Below, piece after piece: positions 21,420 through 33,208 of a stretch of DNA of 64,000 bases. The position numbers and the translations under genes were made by a program. The notes below the pieces were generated by a model. It was not told the origin of the DNA, did no database searches, and saw nothing but the letters and a program-made list of their open reading frames with translations. Source of the DNA: Molanna angustata (lineage: Eukaryota > Arthropoda > Insecta > Trichoptera > Molannidae). Numbering within the stretch: position 1 is the stretch's first letter; every line of letters starts with the position of its first letter. Location of the stretch: the NCBI GenBank assembly GCA_963576475.1, contig OY754980.1:3715306-3779305 (forward strand), read 5' to 3'.

Positions 21420-21746
21420 CAGTTTCTGTGTCAGAGAAAAGATCATCTCTCTGGGAGGCATCTCACACTTAGGTCTTCTGGATCACAGAGTACCAACTCC
21501 GTAAAGAAGTTGGACAGAACCAATAAAGCGGCTTACTGTGATCGATGCTTTGGTGTGAGTGGTCCTATAAAGTGGAATAAATTGCCTCTAGATGTCCGCA
21601 GTGCAAATAGTAAGAGCACTTTCTCTAAAGGACTGAAAACAGTTTTGTTTCGTAGAGCAATATAATATCTATCTAAATAACAGCGCCCTTGGAATGATCT
21701 TGAATCATTAAACGGCCCTATACAAATTATTATTATTATTATTATT
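21420..21746 (+). pseudogene. LINE (CR1/jockey-like) RT C-terminus with (ATT)n tail
   Basis: Frame contains CFGVSGPIKWNKLPLDVRSA then NSKSTFSKGLKTVLFRRAI and stop, the canonical LINE C-terminus (-WN-LP--IR----S-F-K-LK--L). Ends in (ATT)n at 21721-21746. 5'-truncated. Confidence 0.75.
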
Positions 21747-21879
21747 GAGTTCTGTAACATCTCAAGGTCGTTTAAGTATAAATTTAATAGCCAAAATGGA
21801 ACTTTTTTTGGCATAGGGGGCATGAAAAGAGCCCCCACGCAGAGTGCACTCAGAAAAAGAAAAATAAATACGAGACAAC

Positions 21880-22115
21880 AAATAAAATGACAAATAACAA
21901 AGTACTCAGGCGCCCCATGGAAAGATCATGCTGTGGACAAATACTAAATTTAGCTCAGCATATAGACGACGGGTATGAGATTACCTTACCGCAGCATATG
22001 ATACAGTTAACCACCAGAAACCATACCTTCAGTGATGGCTGGATATTTTTAAATAATTTTCCCGACAGCTGTTCGAATTCAGTGTTACAAGTCTATACAA
22101 ATAACAGATTATAAT
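21880..22115 (+). pseudogene. LINE RT fragment around catalytic motif A
   Basis: SCCGQILNLAQHIDDGYE is followed, in a shifted frame, by YLTAAYDTVNHQK, the jockey-type motif A (D-L-T-A-A-Y-D-T-V-N-H). Frameshifts and stops; a short internal piece only. Confidence 0.65.
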
Positions 22116-22738
22116 ATAGAACAAGGTAAACAGACACCATTAAAAATAATAATAATTCGGCGTCGTCCCGATTTCCATAAATCACATGGAGAAAAATTGA
22201 ATCAAAAACAAAAAAAAAAACAATGGGCACGAAATTGATGGCAGTTATTATTAATTTAGTTAGAATTGTAAAATTGGGGTTGAAATGTTGAAGTAAATAA
22301 AGGGAGAATAATAATATTAATCAAATAACATGATTTATATTCAATTACATCAATCAAAGGAAGCCATTTATATTTTATATATGTATTTTGCTGGAAGGAC
22401 AATTTAAAAATAAATCATAATATGTGAAACGAGATTAAATAATAATTTAACCTAATTGTATTATTCTCAAACTCTTTGTCCATTGTTTAGTCTTTGTTGT
22501 CTTGTGGCATAGTCTGGAGGGATTGTCACAGGAAAAATTTAGAACCACTGAATATAGCTCAAAAATTGATTCTGAAGGTCATGTATAGAAGAAAATTCCT
22601 ATAAAAATCAGAATTATTGTATAAATAGTGTAATTACAACAGTGTGTCAAATTATAAAAGAAAGATAACAAAAAAAATATGAAAGAAGGATTTGACACAC
22701 TAAATTTATTAAATAAGGAATATAAACAGTCAAATTAT
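22116..22738. other. spacer, nothing recognised
   Basis: AT-rich; no supported feature. Confidence 0.35.
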
Positions 22739-22802
22739 GGGTCGATGGCAGAGCGGTTAGCGCACTGGGCTAGTAATCCAGTGGATGCGAGTTCGAATTT
22801 AC
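22739..22802 (+). other. tRNA-like sequence (Thr-AGT-like), truncated
   Basis: GATGGCAGAGCGGTTAGCGC, anticodon arm CTGGG-CTAGTAA-TCCAG (AGT) and T-loop start GTTCGAATT; the T-arm 3' strand and acceptor are missing. Likely a SINE head or tRNA pseudogene. Confidence 0.5.
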
Positions 22803-23776
22803 ATGTTATTTTTATAGAAGTGTATTTTTTTTATATTATTATTATATTTTTTGTTTTTGTTGATCATTGAATATGTTTAAAAAGCACAGCATTTTGCATA
22901 TTTTTTTATTTACACTTCTGTTATTATTTTTCTGTATTTTTTTATATTTTTTTACCATGTATTATTTTTTGTTAACTTTTTGTTTCTTTTTCTTTTTTTA
23001 ACTTGTATTATTACTGTATGTTTGAATAAATAAATAAATAAATTTGTTACAAGAAAATATTCATTCTTTAAAAAAAAAGTCCAACAACTAGAGATTTTCT
23101 AGAGGCGGCCACACTGAAAATACATTAAATTAAGTGTCAAAATGTTCCACTACTAAATTTAATGACATTAAATTGAATGTTAGTTTGTAGACGAACCATT
23201 AGACCTAATGGTACCACCATGTTGAAACAATATCGCCAACTTTCAAACAAATAATAACCGGACGGGGTACCAAACCTAACACACAGACCCACTGCCAGAG
23301 TTATTTGATTATAATAGAATTTAGCTGGGAGAAACGCTCAAACTAAATATTCACAGCGTTATTAATGAGGGAAGGAATATAGTAAACATGTCAAAAGTTG
23401 TTAACAAATAACGCAATATTATTATATTCATATTATAGTTTCACAAAACTCATAATCCATGTTGCTCTCAATTCAGTCTTGGTTATGTAAAATTTTGTGT
23501 AGTACATATACCAGCCATCATCATTATGATAGGATTGTTAGAGAGTGCCAAACGCTTCACATTCCTGTAGGCTGAAGCTGTTCTGTGCAGAGATAAAGAA
23601 AAATATTATACATAATAATCTTCATTCACAATAAATAGAGGCTACAAAGATTGTTTCATAATGAATACGATTCTATACACCCTGTGCAAGTGGCGAGTTT
23701 ATTGACGTCAGGTGATTTATTTTAATAAAAGAACTGTGTATTGATATTTTTAAATAAATTTTTCCACTGCTAATAG
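22803..23776. other. spacer with a LINE-like (AAAT)n tail
   Basis: A T-rich stretch and (aaat)n at 23022-23045 look like a LINE 3' end. The remainder (23.05-23.78 kb) is unassigned. Confidence 0.3.
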
Positions 23777-23786
23777 TAGAAGTAAT

Positions 23787-24136
23787 CTTCTTCTTTTCTT
23801 GTCGGTCAGACTACAGCCCCCTTCGCTACCAAAATGCCACAACTCCAACTACTCTGTCTTCGAGGCGGGCTCGCTTCGCAAAGTCTCTCCAGTCACACCG
23901 TTCGGGAATCAATGGACATGCGAGGAGATGCTCGGTGATCTGCTCCTGCCCACACTCACACATCGAGTCCTCAATAATTCCCTATCTCTGTTGGTTCTTC
24001 TTTGTGCGACCCACCCCAGTCCAAATCCTGTTTAAGGTTTTCCATATTGGCGCCATGGGAAGTCATGACCTGGTGGTAGGGTTTCCATTGGGGTGTTGAA
24101 TATAGTCCCTTGTGATTCCCTTGCTGAGTCCCTCCA
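23787..24136 (-). mobile_element. 5'-truncated LINE, minus strand, with target-site duplication
   Basis: Minus-strand frame encodes a Cys-rich C-terminus, DSMCECGQEQITEHLLACPL then WRDFAKRARLEDRVVG and stop, as in LINEs with a C-terminal zinc-knuckle-like motif (C-C-----H----C). The 3' tail is AAG-rich. Flanked by the 10-bp duplication tagaagtaat at 23777-23786 and 24137-24146. Confidence 0.8.
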
Positions 24137-24146
24137 TAGAAGTAAT

Positions 24147-24500
24147 AAAATGCATTGTTGTTTATTTTTCTATTAATCGAATCAAAACTTATTTTAACGT
24201 AAATAATTGTAGACAAATTTTCAACATTTCAATAGAGATGAAGTTGGAATATAATAGGAGAACCAGGAACTCAAGGCACCTACAGGGCTTACGACCTGTC
24301 ATTGGCTGGTTTACGTGGAGTTCCCTCATTAACTGATAATTTTAAAAGAATCTAAAAAACACTATTGCCATCTATGTATGAAGTAACAAAGAAACCTTTT
24401 TGTAACGCCATCTATTGAGAAATTCGTTATTTGTAAACAATGAAAGCAACAGTTCTTATACACGAGGTGACAATGCTCTCGCACAGATGTGCGTTTATAC
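24147..24500 (+). mobile_element. MITE-like family B, copy 2
   Basis: Contains tttcaatagagatgaagttg, ggaactcaaggcacctacag and ggcttacgacctgtcattgg, then tgtaacgccatctattgag and the tail seen in copies 1, 3 and 4, with an internal deletion. Confidence 0.65.
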
Positions 24501-24980
24501 AACTTAAAAATATTTGATTTAAATAATTGTACAATAGTACAAAATGCAGAGGAGAATTTAGCGGTGGTCATACACGCTTAATTTTTTTTTTAAATGAAAA
24601 TAATAATTATTGTATTATTATGAAAAGAAAAATGTGAATTTAATGAAGATGTATGTATTTATACAATGAACTATATATTTCTATAAAGGCATTCTTTGGC
24701 TTCAATCCAAATCTGGACACCAAACGTATATTTTTAAATAATTTTGATAACTTGAGATAACAACAGGTGATGATCACATAGAATATTACAAAATATGTAC
24801 ATACACGAGCTTTACTATGACTTTTTGATTACAGAATCGTTTTCTAGGTTATTTATTGATGTGGAAATTTTTTGAGACAATATTCAAGTATGCAAATATA
24901 CTTCAAAATACTTCAAAATCCACAAAAAACAAGGAAGTATCCTCTTTGGTGAAACTGATGGTGATGCGTAAGCTTTTTAG
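24501..24980. other. spacer, nothing recognised
   Basis: AT-rich; no supported feature. Confidence 0.35.
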
Positions 24981-25014
24981 ATGTTCCCGGTCTATAGCAG
25001 TGTTGGATATTACT

Positions 25015-25300
25015 TAAGTGTAGTTGTCAAATACAATTTGGATTCTTCTTCATCTTGGATTTGGTCAACTGAAATGTTTGTGAAGGTGGACTTTCCTGGG
25101 AGGAGAAAGTCTAGCTGTCCTAATATAATATCTCTTCTATGGTCTTCCAGGTACTCTTCTTCAAGAAAACTACTTTGAATTCAAGAAAGGAAAATAACTT
25201 TATTAGATCCTTAAACGATGTCATCATTTCGTCGCTGAAAATTGTGAACTCGTTACGTTACTTTAAAAGTCCTCTTTCTGAAGCGGCAGTACATGATTTT
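25015..25300 (-). pseudogene. unidentified decayed coding remnant, minus strand
   Basis: Two overlapping minus-strand frames (FTIFSDEMMTSFKDLIKLFS; then LEDHRRDIILGQLDFLLPGK and STFTNISVDQIQDEEESKLY) join if a frameshift is assumed. They have protein-like, charged composition with a plausible stop at about 25017. Family not recognised; it may be a transposase remnant or a decayed host exon. Confidence 0.3.
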
Positions 25301-25454
25301 TTCAATGATCTTAATGTTTTCAACAATATTATATAACCGCAATAATTTTACTTGCCACTTGGTAAAGCCATAGATAATCAAATGCAAGATCGGCGGATGG
25401 TATTTTAATTTCATTAAAAAATGTTAAATTTTAATGAACAGCGTGTCAAATAAT

Positions 25455-26068
25455 AGTAGAAAATGAAAAGCTCAAGCAAGTCAACGAGTATATCTATCTG
25501 GGAAGCATGTTCCAACGGAATGGACGGCCTTATAAGGTTATCCAAAGAAGAGTTATGGCAGGAAACAGAGTTAATGGAGCACTTAGACCAGTAATGAATG
25601 ATTGCAACATATAAGAAGAAGCCAAAGTTGCCGATCATAATGCAATCTTAGTGCTCACCTTGACGTATACAAGTGAAACCTGGACATGGCAGAAGTCAGA
25701 AGTGCAGTTGAAATGAGATTGTTAAGAAGAATCTGTAATAGAACAATGTTTGACAGGGAACGAAACGAGGACACAAGGAAAGAATGTAAGATGTAATTAA
25801 TAGAATGAAAGTTAACACATTGAGATGGTTTGGCCATATGGGGAGAATGAATGAGGAACGTCTAACAAAGACGATATATAAAGCTGACAGGAATGGAATA
25901 CGGGGTCGAGGACACCCAAAAAAGGGATGGTATGACCATGTGAACGATATTCTGAAAGGTGGAAATGTAAGAAATGTGAACATGCATGAATTTTGACGAG
26001 GCGATGACTGTGTTTAAAGATAGAAAAATGTGGTGTTTGATTCTTTCTGCCTACCCCGTGAGATGGTA
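25455..26068 (+). mobile_element. RTE-like retrotransposon, 5'-truncated decayed copy
   Basis: Begins KLKQVNEYIYLGSMFQRNG, continues through RRVMAGNRVNGALRPVM, LTYTSETWTWQKS, MKVNTLRWFGHMGRMNEERL and GWYDHVNDILKGG to the terminal SVLSAYP-like block and ggtatgtatgtg. Several frameshifts. Confidence 0.85.
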
Positions 26069-27049
26069 TGTATGTGTGTATATACCTATACCTACTCAAA
26101 TAGATACATATATTTTTGTAGTATTCATAAAAGAAACATAATCAGTCATAAATGTAACACATTATAGCACTTGGGATATTTACACAAATATAACGGAATT
26201 TTAGAAATGCATTTCATAACAGACACAAAATATGCCTTGTGCCATTCTGTTACCATAAATCATTACACACCATTGCGTTAAATACAAAAATGGCACGGTT
26301 CCAAAACAACTAATTTAATTTAATAATTTGTAAGATAAAAATACGAGATAATAACGATATAATATATTATTCTAAAACGAAAATTGTTCCCGAGGTGTGG
26401 AGCGACTGTCAAAATTAATTATAATCATATTTAAGTTTTCGATTGAAAATTGTTTACGTAATACCATTGTTAAAAGTTTAAAGAGCTTCATAATTATTTC
26501 AATTTTGTTCGCAAAATGTTTCATGCAAAGCACATTGTCAAATAATAATACACACTAGTAATTGTTCAGAGGTCAAAATTAAACTGTAATTCATTAAATT
26601 TTAAAGTTAAAGTCATTGGATCTCATCTATGATAAAAACAAACATCAAGGGGTACAAAGTATTCTTATATTGCAAAGTGTAATTTATTTTGTTTCACAGT
26701 AGATTATGTATTTGAATTTAAAACAACTGCGTTTGACATTACGTAATTGACATTGGCAGTACAGAAGTAAACAATCTATGGTTTGACGTGAAATATTTTT
26801 TATCTAATTTAATGTATTTGTAACAAATTAATATTAGGTATAGCTTACTGCACTGCTTTTCCATATGATCTTTAACTATACCAGATCTCACAGTAGTACA
26901 TGCGCACAGTCTGCAAGTCTTAAGTTTTCGTTTCAAGTAAGAATATATGATATGATACAATATTAACTTAACATAAAAAATGTCCAAGTAGAAATAAAAA
27001 TAAGTGCACTTATAGTCGTAAGTTTACTGAGCACTGCTACATGAAAAGA
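26069..27049. other. AT-rich spacer, nothing recognised
   Basis: Read on both strands; no coding or RNA signal supported. Confidence 0.35.
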
Positions 27050-27235
27050 GTACTGGAACCCAAACTGCAGAGCATGTTGACAGGATGAGAAGACTGCCTC
27101 ATATGTGATCTGTGAGTGTTCAATCATGACGGAAGCAAGGCACAGCTGCCACAGGAGCTCATATTTTGAAACTCAGAGATATTTGTGTTTTGAAGTCGAA
27201 GGGCATTGTGTTTCACTCAAAAGACCAAAGATAAA
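27050..27235 (+). pseudogene. possible LINE C-terminal Cys-rich remnant
   Basis: Frame pieces DEKTASYVICECS and ARHSCHRSSYFETQRYLCF resemble the SxHxLCECPALA-R type C-terminus of jockey/R1-like LINEs. Degenerate. Confidence 0.35.
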
Positions 27236-27872
27236 CTAGATAGCTCCTAACAACATATACAAAAGTAGTCCATAAATATAATAATAAAAAACCATACATA
27301 GACAATTGATAATCGATAAAAAATTTTAAACAATTTTTTTTATAAGCAGTTGTTAAGTTATCGGCAAAATACTTTCATGAAAGATTATGTGGACTGCGCA
27401 GAGTTTAAATTTGTGTTTTTTGCTTGGTATGTATTTCTGCAAACCGTCCCCTTTTCATCCGAAATATATCAAGATATTCGCTGAGAACTATACTTTGACT
27501 GTGATATATTGATATCACTTTAATTTACGAGGATCCCTGAATATGTTCTCCAGTCTTCGTAAACTGAATGACATTTGTATGTGTGTATTGAATGCGTAGC
27601 GGATTACTGTTACTAAGCTAATTGTATAAACAATACACACCATACAATAATCCTTGCATTTATACGCATGACTATACTTTATGCATTTCAAATTGTTAAT
27701 TGTGTATTTTAAATAATCATGATAACTTAATAAGTTGTCTTTATCATATCACATTACAATGACAATCATATAAGTATATCAATTGAATAGACAATAATTT
27801 TTAAATTCAATATAGACATTTGATGTTGAATACATGGCTGATAATGATAAAAAGAAAATAAAAAGTACTCAC
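27236..27872 (-). other. HIF-1alpha intron after exon E
   Basis: No further HIF exon or other gene was recognised here. Confidence 0.4.
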
Positions 27873-27979
27873 AGCATTTGAAGTGGTGCGAGAGTGTCCT
27901 GCTGTCCATAGAATGATGGTAATCATAAACAGATTTCCCATTCAAATCTTGAGGTCCATAACCAAGTATATCCAGCATC
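27873..27979 (-). CDS. sima: HIF-1alpha (similar) exon E, middle of PAS-B
   Basis: Encodes MLDILGYGPQDLNGKSVYDY and HHSMDSRTLSHHFKC, which aligns with the PAS-B block of HIF proteins (E-L-x-G-Y-x-P-x-x-L-x-G-[KR]-S-[IV]-Y-[DE]-Y-x-H-[AS]-x-D). Acceptor gccag and donor gtgagt are canonical. The first base completes the Thr codon of exon D, and the exon ends one base into a codon, so another exon must follow. I searched the minus strand below 27873 by eye for the next conserved block (GQYRMLAK and GGYVW types) and did not find it. The rest of PAS-B, the oxygen-dependent degradation domain and the transactivation region lie outside the window or were missed. Confidence 0.9.
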
Positions 27980-28014
27980 CTGGCAATGAATAAAAATACA
28001 TGTTATTTATACAG

Positions 28015-28210
28015 ACTTAGAAATAAAACAAGCTGGATTAGCAGACCGAGGCTAAGGTGGGAGGATGGTTTGAAGAGGAAAATGCAACAGCTTCTCCAAG
28101 TTTCCAACTGGAGGACGGCAACTAGTGACACTGGATGTTGGAGGCACTTGCTGAGGGAGGCTAGCGCCATTGAAGAGGAACAAAATGGAATAAAACATGG
28201 TGATTGACAA
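28015..28210 (+). pseudogene. LINE C-terminal fragment in HIF intron
   Basis: WISRPRLRWEDGLKRKMQQL, NWRTATSDTGCWRHLLREAS and stop, the R-W-D-L...DR--WR--L-EA ending of RTE/BovB-like LINEs. Opposite in orientation to the host gene and only 35 bp from exon E. Confidence 0.7.
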
Positions 28211-28335
28211 CAAAACCCATGGAATATAGAATGCTGGATTTTGCATGAGACGATGCAAGGACGTGAATGAAGTAAAAAGGTATAAACTCATAGAAAACGA
28301 GAATAAACCAGCCGACATAATATTCCAATAATATT

Positions 28336-28520
28336 GTCGGCCTTTGTGGCTCAGTTGGTGAGGTATCTGACTGCTGATCCAAAGGTCCCGGGATCGATTC
28401 CCGGTGGAGACACAGTTTTTAATTGTGTTTCCAGTCTGGATCTGTGAGACGATAAATATCGTAAGTCTCCAGAATGTGGCAACTTGTTATTGGGAGTGTG
28501 TTAAATAATTATTTGACATA
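28336..28520 (+). mobile_element. tRNA-derived SINE, copy 2
   Basis: Box A TGGCTCAGTTGG and box B GGGATCGATTCCC, body matching copy 1 at 14655, then a tail of (AAAAT)n to about 28545. Lies in the HIF intron in antisense orientation. Confidence 0.85.
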
Positions 28521-28545
28521 GCTACATAAAATAAAATAAAATAAA

Positions 28546-29339
28546 AAGAAATATTCCTACTTCTATTGAGAAGTTAAAAAAAATTGTCAAAAAATAATAT
28601 GATTGCTAAGATTTCTTTAAATATTATTGTTTTTTATTTTCTTCACAATTCCTCTTCGTTGATTTTTTTGTAGTGATAATCACTATTATTAATATTTTAA
28701 CTGTCTGCTGAAGTGAACATTAACTTAATTATTGTTTGGATAAAATTTCATATGGCAACAAGTCCGTTAGTTTATATTTATAACTATTATGTATGAAAAA
28801 ATAAAATAAAAATTTCTAACATGTGTTAATTTTTCAGAGTTAAAATATCCATTGACATCTATTGATAACACTGTAAACTAAAATGAGAAATACTGTCTTT
28901 TCCTTCTCACCTCACAGAATTTTCACAAAACTTCAACAGATGGCTCTGCTAGTTTGAAAACTCATTTTGAAAAAATAAAAATTGCTAACTCCTTTGGTAT
29001 TTATGTGTTGGTAAGATTTTTAGTTGTTGTATAAGAAAATAAACTTTTCCAGGTGTGACAACACATTTATCACGCTAATTTGGATAAATTTCTTCAATTA
29101 GCAGATGTTTCTTTCTCCTACATACTTCTTTTTCTTATATATACTTTTATTTTTATCCTTTTTGTTTATGTTATGTTTTCGACTTTTGACCATTAGCTTA
29201 TTATTGTTTTGTAAAAACGTGAAAACCTGTAACTGGTGTATGTTTTAATTATTGTTTTCTTTTGTATCTTATCTTTTGTATGTACTGTTGGTTTTCCATA
29301 GCAATAAATAAAATAAAAAATAAATAAATCAATTTAAAA
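28546..29339. other. HIF intron sequence with a LINE-like tail
   Basis: (AAAT)n-type tail at 29300-29330 after T-rich sequence suggests a plus-strand LINE 3' end. No coding part recognised. Confidence 0.35.
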
Positions 29340-29774
29340 AAGATACAAATAAAAGTAATACTGCGGGGCAAAACGTATATAACAAAAGACATCAATATAA
29401 CTTTCTACACATACTACTTACGGACAAAAATATTACAGATATCTTGTTCCAAAAATATTTAATATTAATAATAACGAGACACTACCCTCCTCCACGCACA
29501 ACAATTTAAAGCGTTTGGTAACACTTTGGCTTATGAGTAAGGACAGACAGGGATCGGAAACAGCACTGACACACATTTTTAGTTAAATTTGCACACATAT
29601 ATATTGAACATCTAAATTATTTTACAAATTTAGTATAAATAAATTTTCTTAATTATGTAATCTTAACAATATACCCTCAATAGTTAACCTTTGTCTAAAT
29701 GCTTTATGAGTACTACCTCAGAACAGGCGTTCAGCCTAGTGAGATAGTAAATTTTCAATATTTTTATTAAATAT
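29340..29774 (+). mobile_element. LINE 3' UTR remnant carrying the conserved hairpin
   Basis: Recognised by the two-stem hairpin at 29711-29749. The coding part is not readable. Confidence 0.5.
29711..29749 (+). other. two-stem hairpin in LINE 3' UTR (copy H2)
   Basis: Outer stem TACTACCTC/GAGATAGTA (one mismatch), 5' spacer AGAAC, inner stem AGGC/GCCT with loop GTTCA, 3' spacer AGT. Confidence 0.7.
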
Positions 29775-30302
29775 TTTTTTTACTCCTCACTAACACAAGG
29801 TGATATAGTGGGGAGTTATGATTTCGCAATTTTTAAGGGTATTTTTTTTTTGCAGATTATCAACTAGTCTCTGTATCTGTGTGTGTGTGTGTGCTATGTT
29901 CATTTTACTTTATCGATTATAGACTAAAGTACTCATTCGATTCTATTCAAATTTTGCAAATATGTATAATATATCTAATACTCGATTAGATCCCATTAGA
30001 TTTTGAACGATATATGAATAGTGCTTCTCAATTTTTTTAACTGTCAAATATTTCAAAGTGACCCCAAGCTCGGGAAACTTAAAATTTGAAATTTTTATTT
30101 TCAAATTCGTAAAAAGGCACATCACTTTCATAAAATGGCATTGAAGAGTTATCAAGTTTTCATAATAAAATATTTAAATAAAAAATAATTTAACAAACTC
30201 ATTTCATGAAAATGTTGGAAATTTTCCATACAAAATTACTTATAAAATATTTTATAGAATGACTTGTTAGTGAGGAGTTTAGCGTTGGCCACAACCCACT
30301 CG
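29775..30302 (-). mobile_element. MITE-like family A, copy 3 (full length)
   Basis: The most complete copy, about 528 bp. Contains ctcctcactaac at 29783 and gttagtgaggag at about 30267, plus the external head agcgttggccacaacccact. No coding capacity. Confidence 0.75.
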
Positions 30303-30974
30303 TTTTAATAAGGCACAGCCACCAATAAAGGATTGTGATTTTTATTATATGTATACAATTATGAAATGTACTGTACTGAAATATATAAATAAATTGAAAA
30401 AAAAGCTAGAAACTCCGTAGAACTAAATGGGCCAGACTATGCAAGCTTACGGACACAAGAACATTAAAGAAGCTATTTTGTGAATGCACTAGTGATTATG
30501 TAACCCAGTCAAAAAATGTTATAGACTTTTTATGAATCATAAATAAAAAGATACTATTATATATTTTATGGCATACTTAAATTGCTCATAACAACAATCT
30601 GTTTGCTAATGAAATACATTAATTATCAGAAACATAAAATAAATGATAAAAAAGCCTTAACAATCTTTTGAATAATTAATTTACATAATTATTTGTTTTT
30701 GTTTTTACAATATATCAATACATCCTTTAGAACTCTTAGCTCCTGGATATTTGGCTCCTGGATGGAACTCATTTCTTTCTCTTGAATATTGTATTTTTGA
30801 TTGTTATAGTTTTTGGTATAATATTTATGTGAAAAAATACGTTTTATTTTTGGATTACCAAATGTAATCAAACAAAATATATGTACAGGTGCTTTGGTAT
30901 AGTGAAACAGTTATCTTTTAAACATATATTTTTTATTTTATGTTCTAAAGAAATGAAAATAAATTATGTAAAAC
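30303..30974. other. HIF intron, nothing recognised
   Basis: AT-rich; no supported feature. Confidence 0.35.
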
Positions 30975-31495
30975 AATTTTTATAGCCAAACTTTTTAACA
31001 TCTCAATAGGACGGAGTTGGGATATTATAGAAGAACCAGGAACTTAAGGCACCTACAGGGCTTACGACCTGTCATCGGTTGGTTTACGTGATCACATTAT
31101 GCGCTTGCGCAATGTTCATCAATTATGCCTTTATTGAGTTCCATTATCAATGTAATTTTTGAAAGTTCTATATATTTGAATAATGTGTAAACATTTCACC
31201 TGAATAATACGAAATAATACTATTGCCATCTATGAGATAATGAGGAAACCATTTTTTGTAACGCCATCTATTGAGAAATTAGTTTATTTGTAAAAAATGA
31301 AAGCAACGGTCCTTATAAATGAGGTGACGGTGTCTCGCACAGATGTCACCCCTGAACTGCGCCAGAAATATTATTTCATTTTTGGCTTGTTTACCTACTT
31401 GTACCAATGTGTATGTAATCGAATATTTTTTTGGTTCTTCTATAATATCCCAACTTCGTCTCTATTGAGATGTTAAAAAGTTTGTCAGTAAAAAT
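30975..31495 (+). mobile_element. MITE-like family B, copy 3, with complete inverted ends
   Basis: Both ends are present as ~60-bp inverted repeats: caaactttttaacatctcaa then gttgggatattatagaagaa at left, and ttcttctataatatcccaac then ttgagatgttaaaaagtttg at right. It defines the family, about 520 bp and non-coding, with the core ggcacctacagggcttacga. Confidence 0.8.
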
Positions 31496-32094
31496 ATCAT
31501 TTGACTCCTGACAGGGAAAAAAATCCAATGTTTGCGTATATGCAATTAAAAAATATTCGATATGTATAACAATATTATTTTACTACATGTACCTATATAA
31601 TAATTACAGATGCAAAAGCCCTTAAACCATCCGTTTGGGTATATATATTATTTCTCAACACGCCGGCAATGGAAGGACAGCGCTTCCGAAACATATCACG
31701 TGCGAATCATGCAGGTCAGAAACAAGTGGTTCATGAAAATAGTGGTATATAGCTAGTTATATAATTCAAATATGGATATATTATTTCATTTAGTTCGTAA
31801 ACTGTTCGTAAAAACCAGCCTTTAGGTTTCCGTTTCAGATTTCGAGAGGGATATTGAAGACTATTGAGGTATATTTTTTTTTTGTTTAATATGAAAAGGT
31901 ATAAAAAAACTTGATACATTTAATTAAAAATGTAGCAATCATAGATAAACTATTTTTCGATAAGAGGCAAATATTAAGACTACTTTCTGAGTTAAACTTT
32001 ACATGACTAGTATAGTATTAGGGCCGAAAGGTGTATAGTTATAATACACCTGTCGATGGGAAGAGTGCTTTCCCGAAACTAGTCAGATGAAGTT
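31496..32094. other. HIF intron, nothing recognised
   Basis: No coding or RNA signal supported. Confidence 0.35.
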
Positions 32095-32424
32095 TATTAT
32101 GGAATTTATGGAATCATGGTATGGGTTTCTGCTTTGAAAACAAATATTAAACCTGTCAAAACTGCCCAAAACCTAATTATTAAAGTCATAAAAAAAACCA
32201 AGAGACTATCCAACGCAAAAACTGTATGAAGAATTCGGAATCTTAAATTTAAAGAGGATTTTTGTAAGAACTGCAGTTTTACAAACCTATAAAAATATTA
32301 TCAGCAATAATGAACATATAAATTTAATTAGTTCTCGTTCACATCCAGAGGGAAAAATTGCAGTTCCTAAATGCAATACAACTACCATGCAGCATCACTA
32401 TTCTTATATAGGAGTTAAATATTT

Positions 32425-32814
32425 CGGTGCCACTATTTTTACGACCGGAATTGGCGGGAAAAGCGTTTTTCCGCCAAAAAGTGTCTATTTACACGACAAA
32501 TTTTCTGACGTCGTCTATGTTTTTAGGCCATTTATAACCATAGAAAGCGCAGATAAATCAAAATACAAAAATATTTACCTTTGTCATTTTTTCAATGGTC
32601 ATAAATGCATCATGGAAACCAACTTGAAGAAATAATAAATAATATTTGCATCTTATTACATTTACTTCATCATTTTAAATCATTTTTTCATCGAGATCTA
32701 CAATTATAACAAAGTATAAACAAAGGTAAATATTTTTATAACTTGATTTATCTGCGTTTTCTGTGGTTATTTTTGGTTTTCGTCTATGGTTGAGTCGTGT
32801 AAATAGTCGTAGCC
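32425..32814. mobile_element. 390-bp MITE inside the LINE, 9-bp target duplication
   Basis: Flanked by taaatattt at 32416-32424 and 32815-32823. Imperfect inverted ends (GGTGCCACTATTTTTACGAC versus GGCTACGACTATTTACACG), with longer inverted similarity inside (gcgcagataaatcaaa / aatatttacctttgt). TIRs starting GG with an 8-9 bp duplication would fit Merlin-like elements, but this is only a suggestion. Confidence 0.75.
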
Positions 32815-32960
32815 TAAATATTTTAACGATCTTCCCTTAAATATAAGAAAATCCGAATCGTGCGACAATTTAAAAAATGTATATTCAATATTTATTCTCT
32901 AAAAATAAACAATGCGTGTAATAATATTAAGTAGAATAATAATTTTGTGTTACGCTATTC

Positions 32961-32995
32961 CTCCACTGAAGACGAGACTTAATCTTTCAGTGGAG
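32961..32995 (+). other. two-stem hairpin in LINE 3' UTR (copy H3)
   Basis: Outer stem CTCCACTGAA/TTCAGTGGAG (10 bp), inner AGA-CTTAA-TCT with the 5-nt loop typical of the set. Confidence 0.65.
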
Positions 32996-33208
32996 AAATA
33001 AGTTTAGTACATATATGATTGTAAGTTTTAACATATATTGTATATCGAACAGTACCTATGTTATAAAAAAAAAATATTTCTATAAAACATAGTTAAATAT
33101 TTTCACTATTATTAATTACAATCATGAACAATATTGTTAAGGATTTTTTTATTCATATGGGTCTTTAATTCAGATTCATATTCTATTTATTTGAATGTTA
33201 ATACTCAC

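Larger units (their letters stand above)
32095..33000 (+). pseudogene. LINE RT C-terminus and 3' UTR, split by a MITE
   Basis: Left part reads KKPRDYPTQKLYEEFGILNL, TAVLQTYKN and TTTMQHHYSYIGVKYF. After removing 32425-32814 it continues NDLPLNIRKSESCDNLKNVY to a stop, the standard LINE C-terminus (Y-G-K-FN-LP--IR). It is followed by a 3' UTR hairpin at 32961-32995. Confidence 0.8.

Noticed and set aside
27241..27300. Possible next HIF PAS-B exon (a Tyr-Val-Trp string on the minus strand)
   Set aside because: The flanking residues do not match the conserved GG-YVW-ETQ block and no splice sites fit.
28146..28382. Minus-strand frames over the LINE and SINE in the HIF intron as HIF exons
   Set aside because: The sequence is explained by the plus-strand LINE C-terminus and SINE, and the frames carry no PAS similarity.
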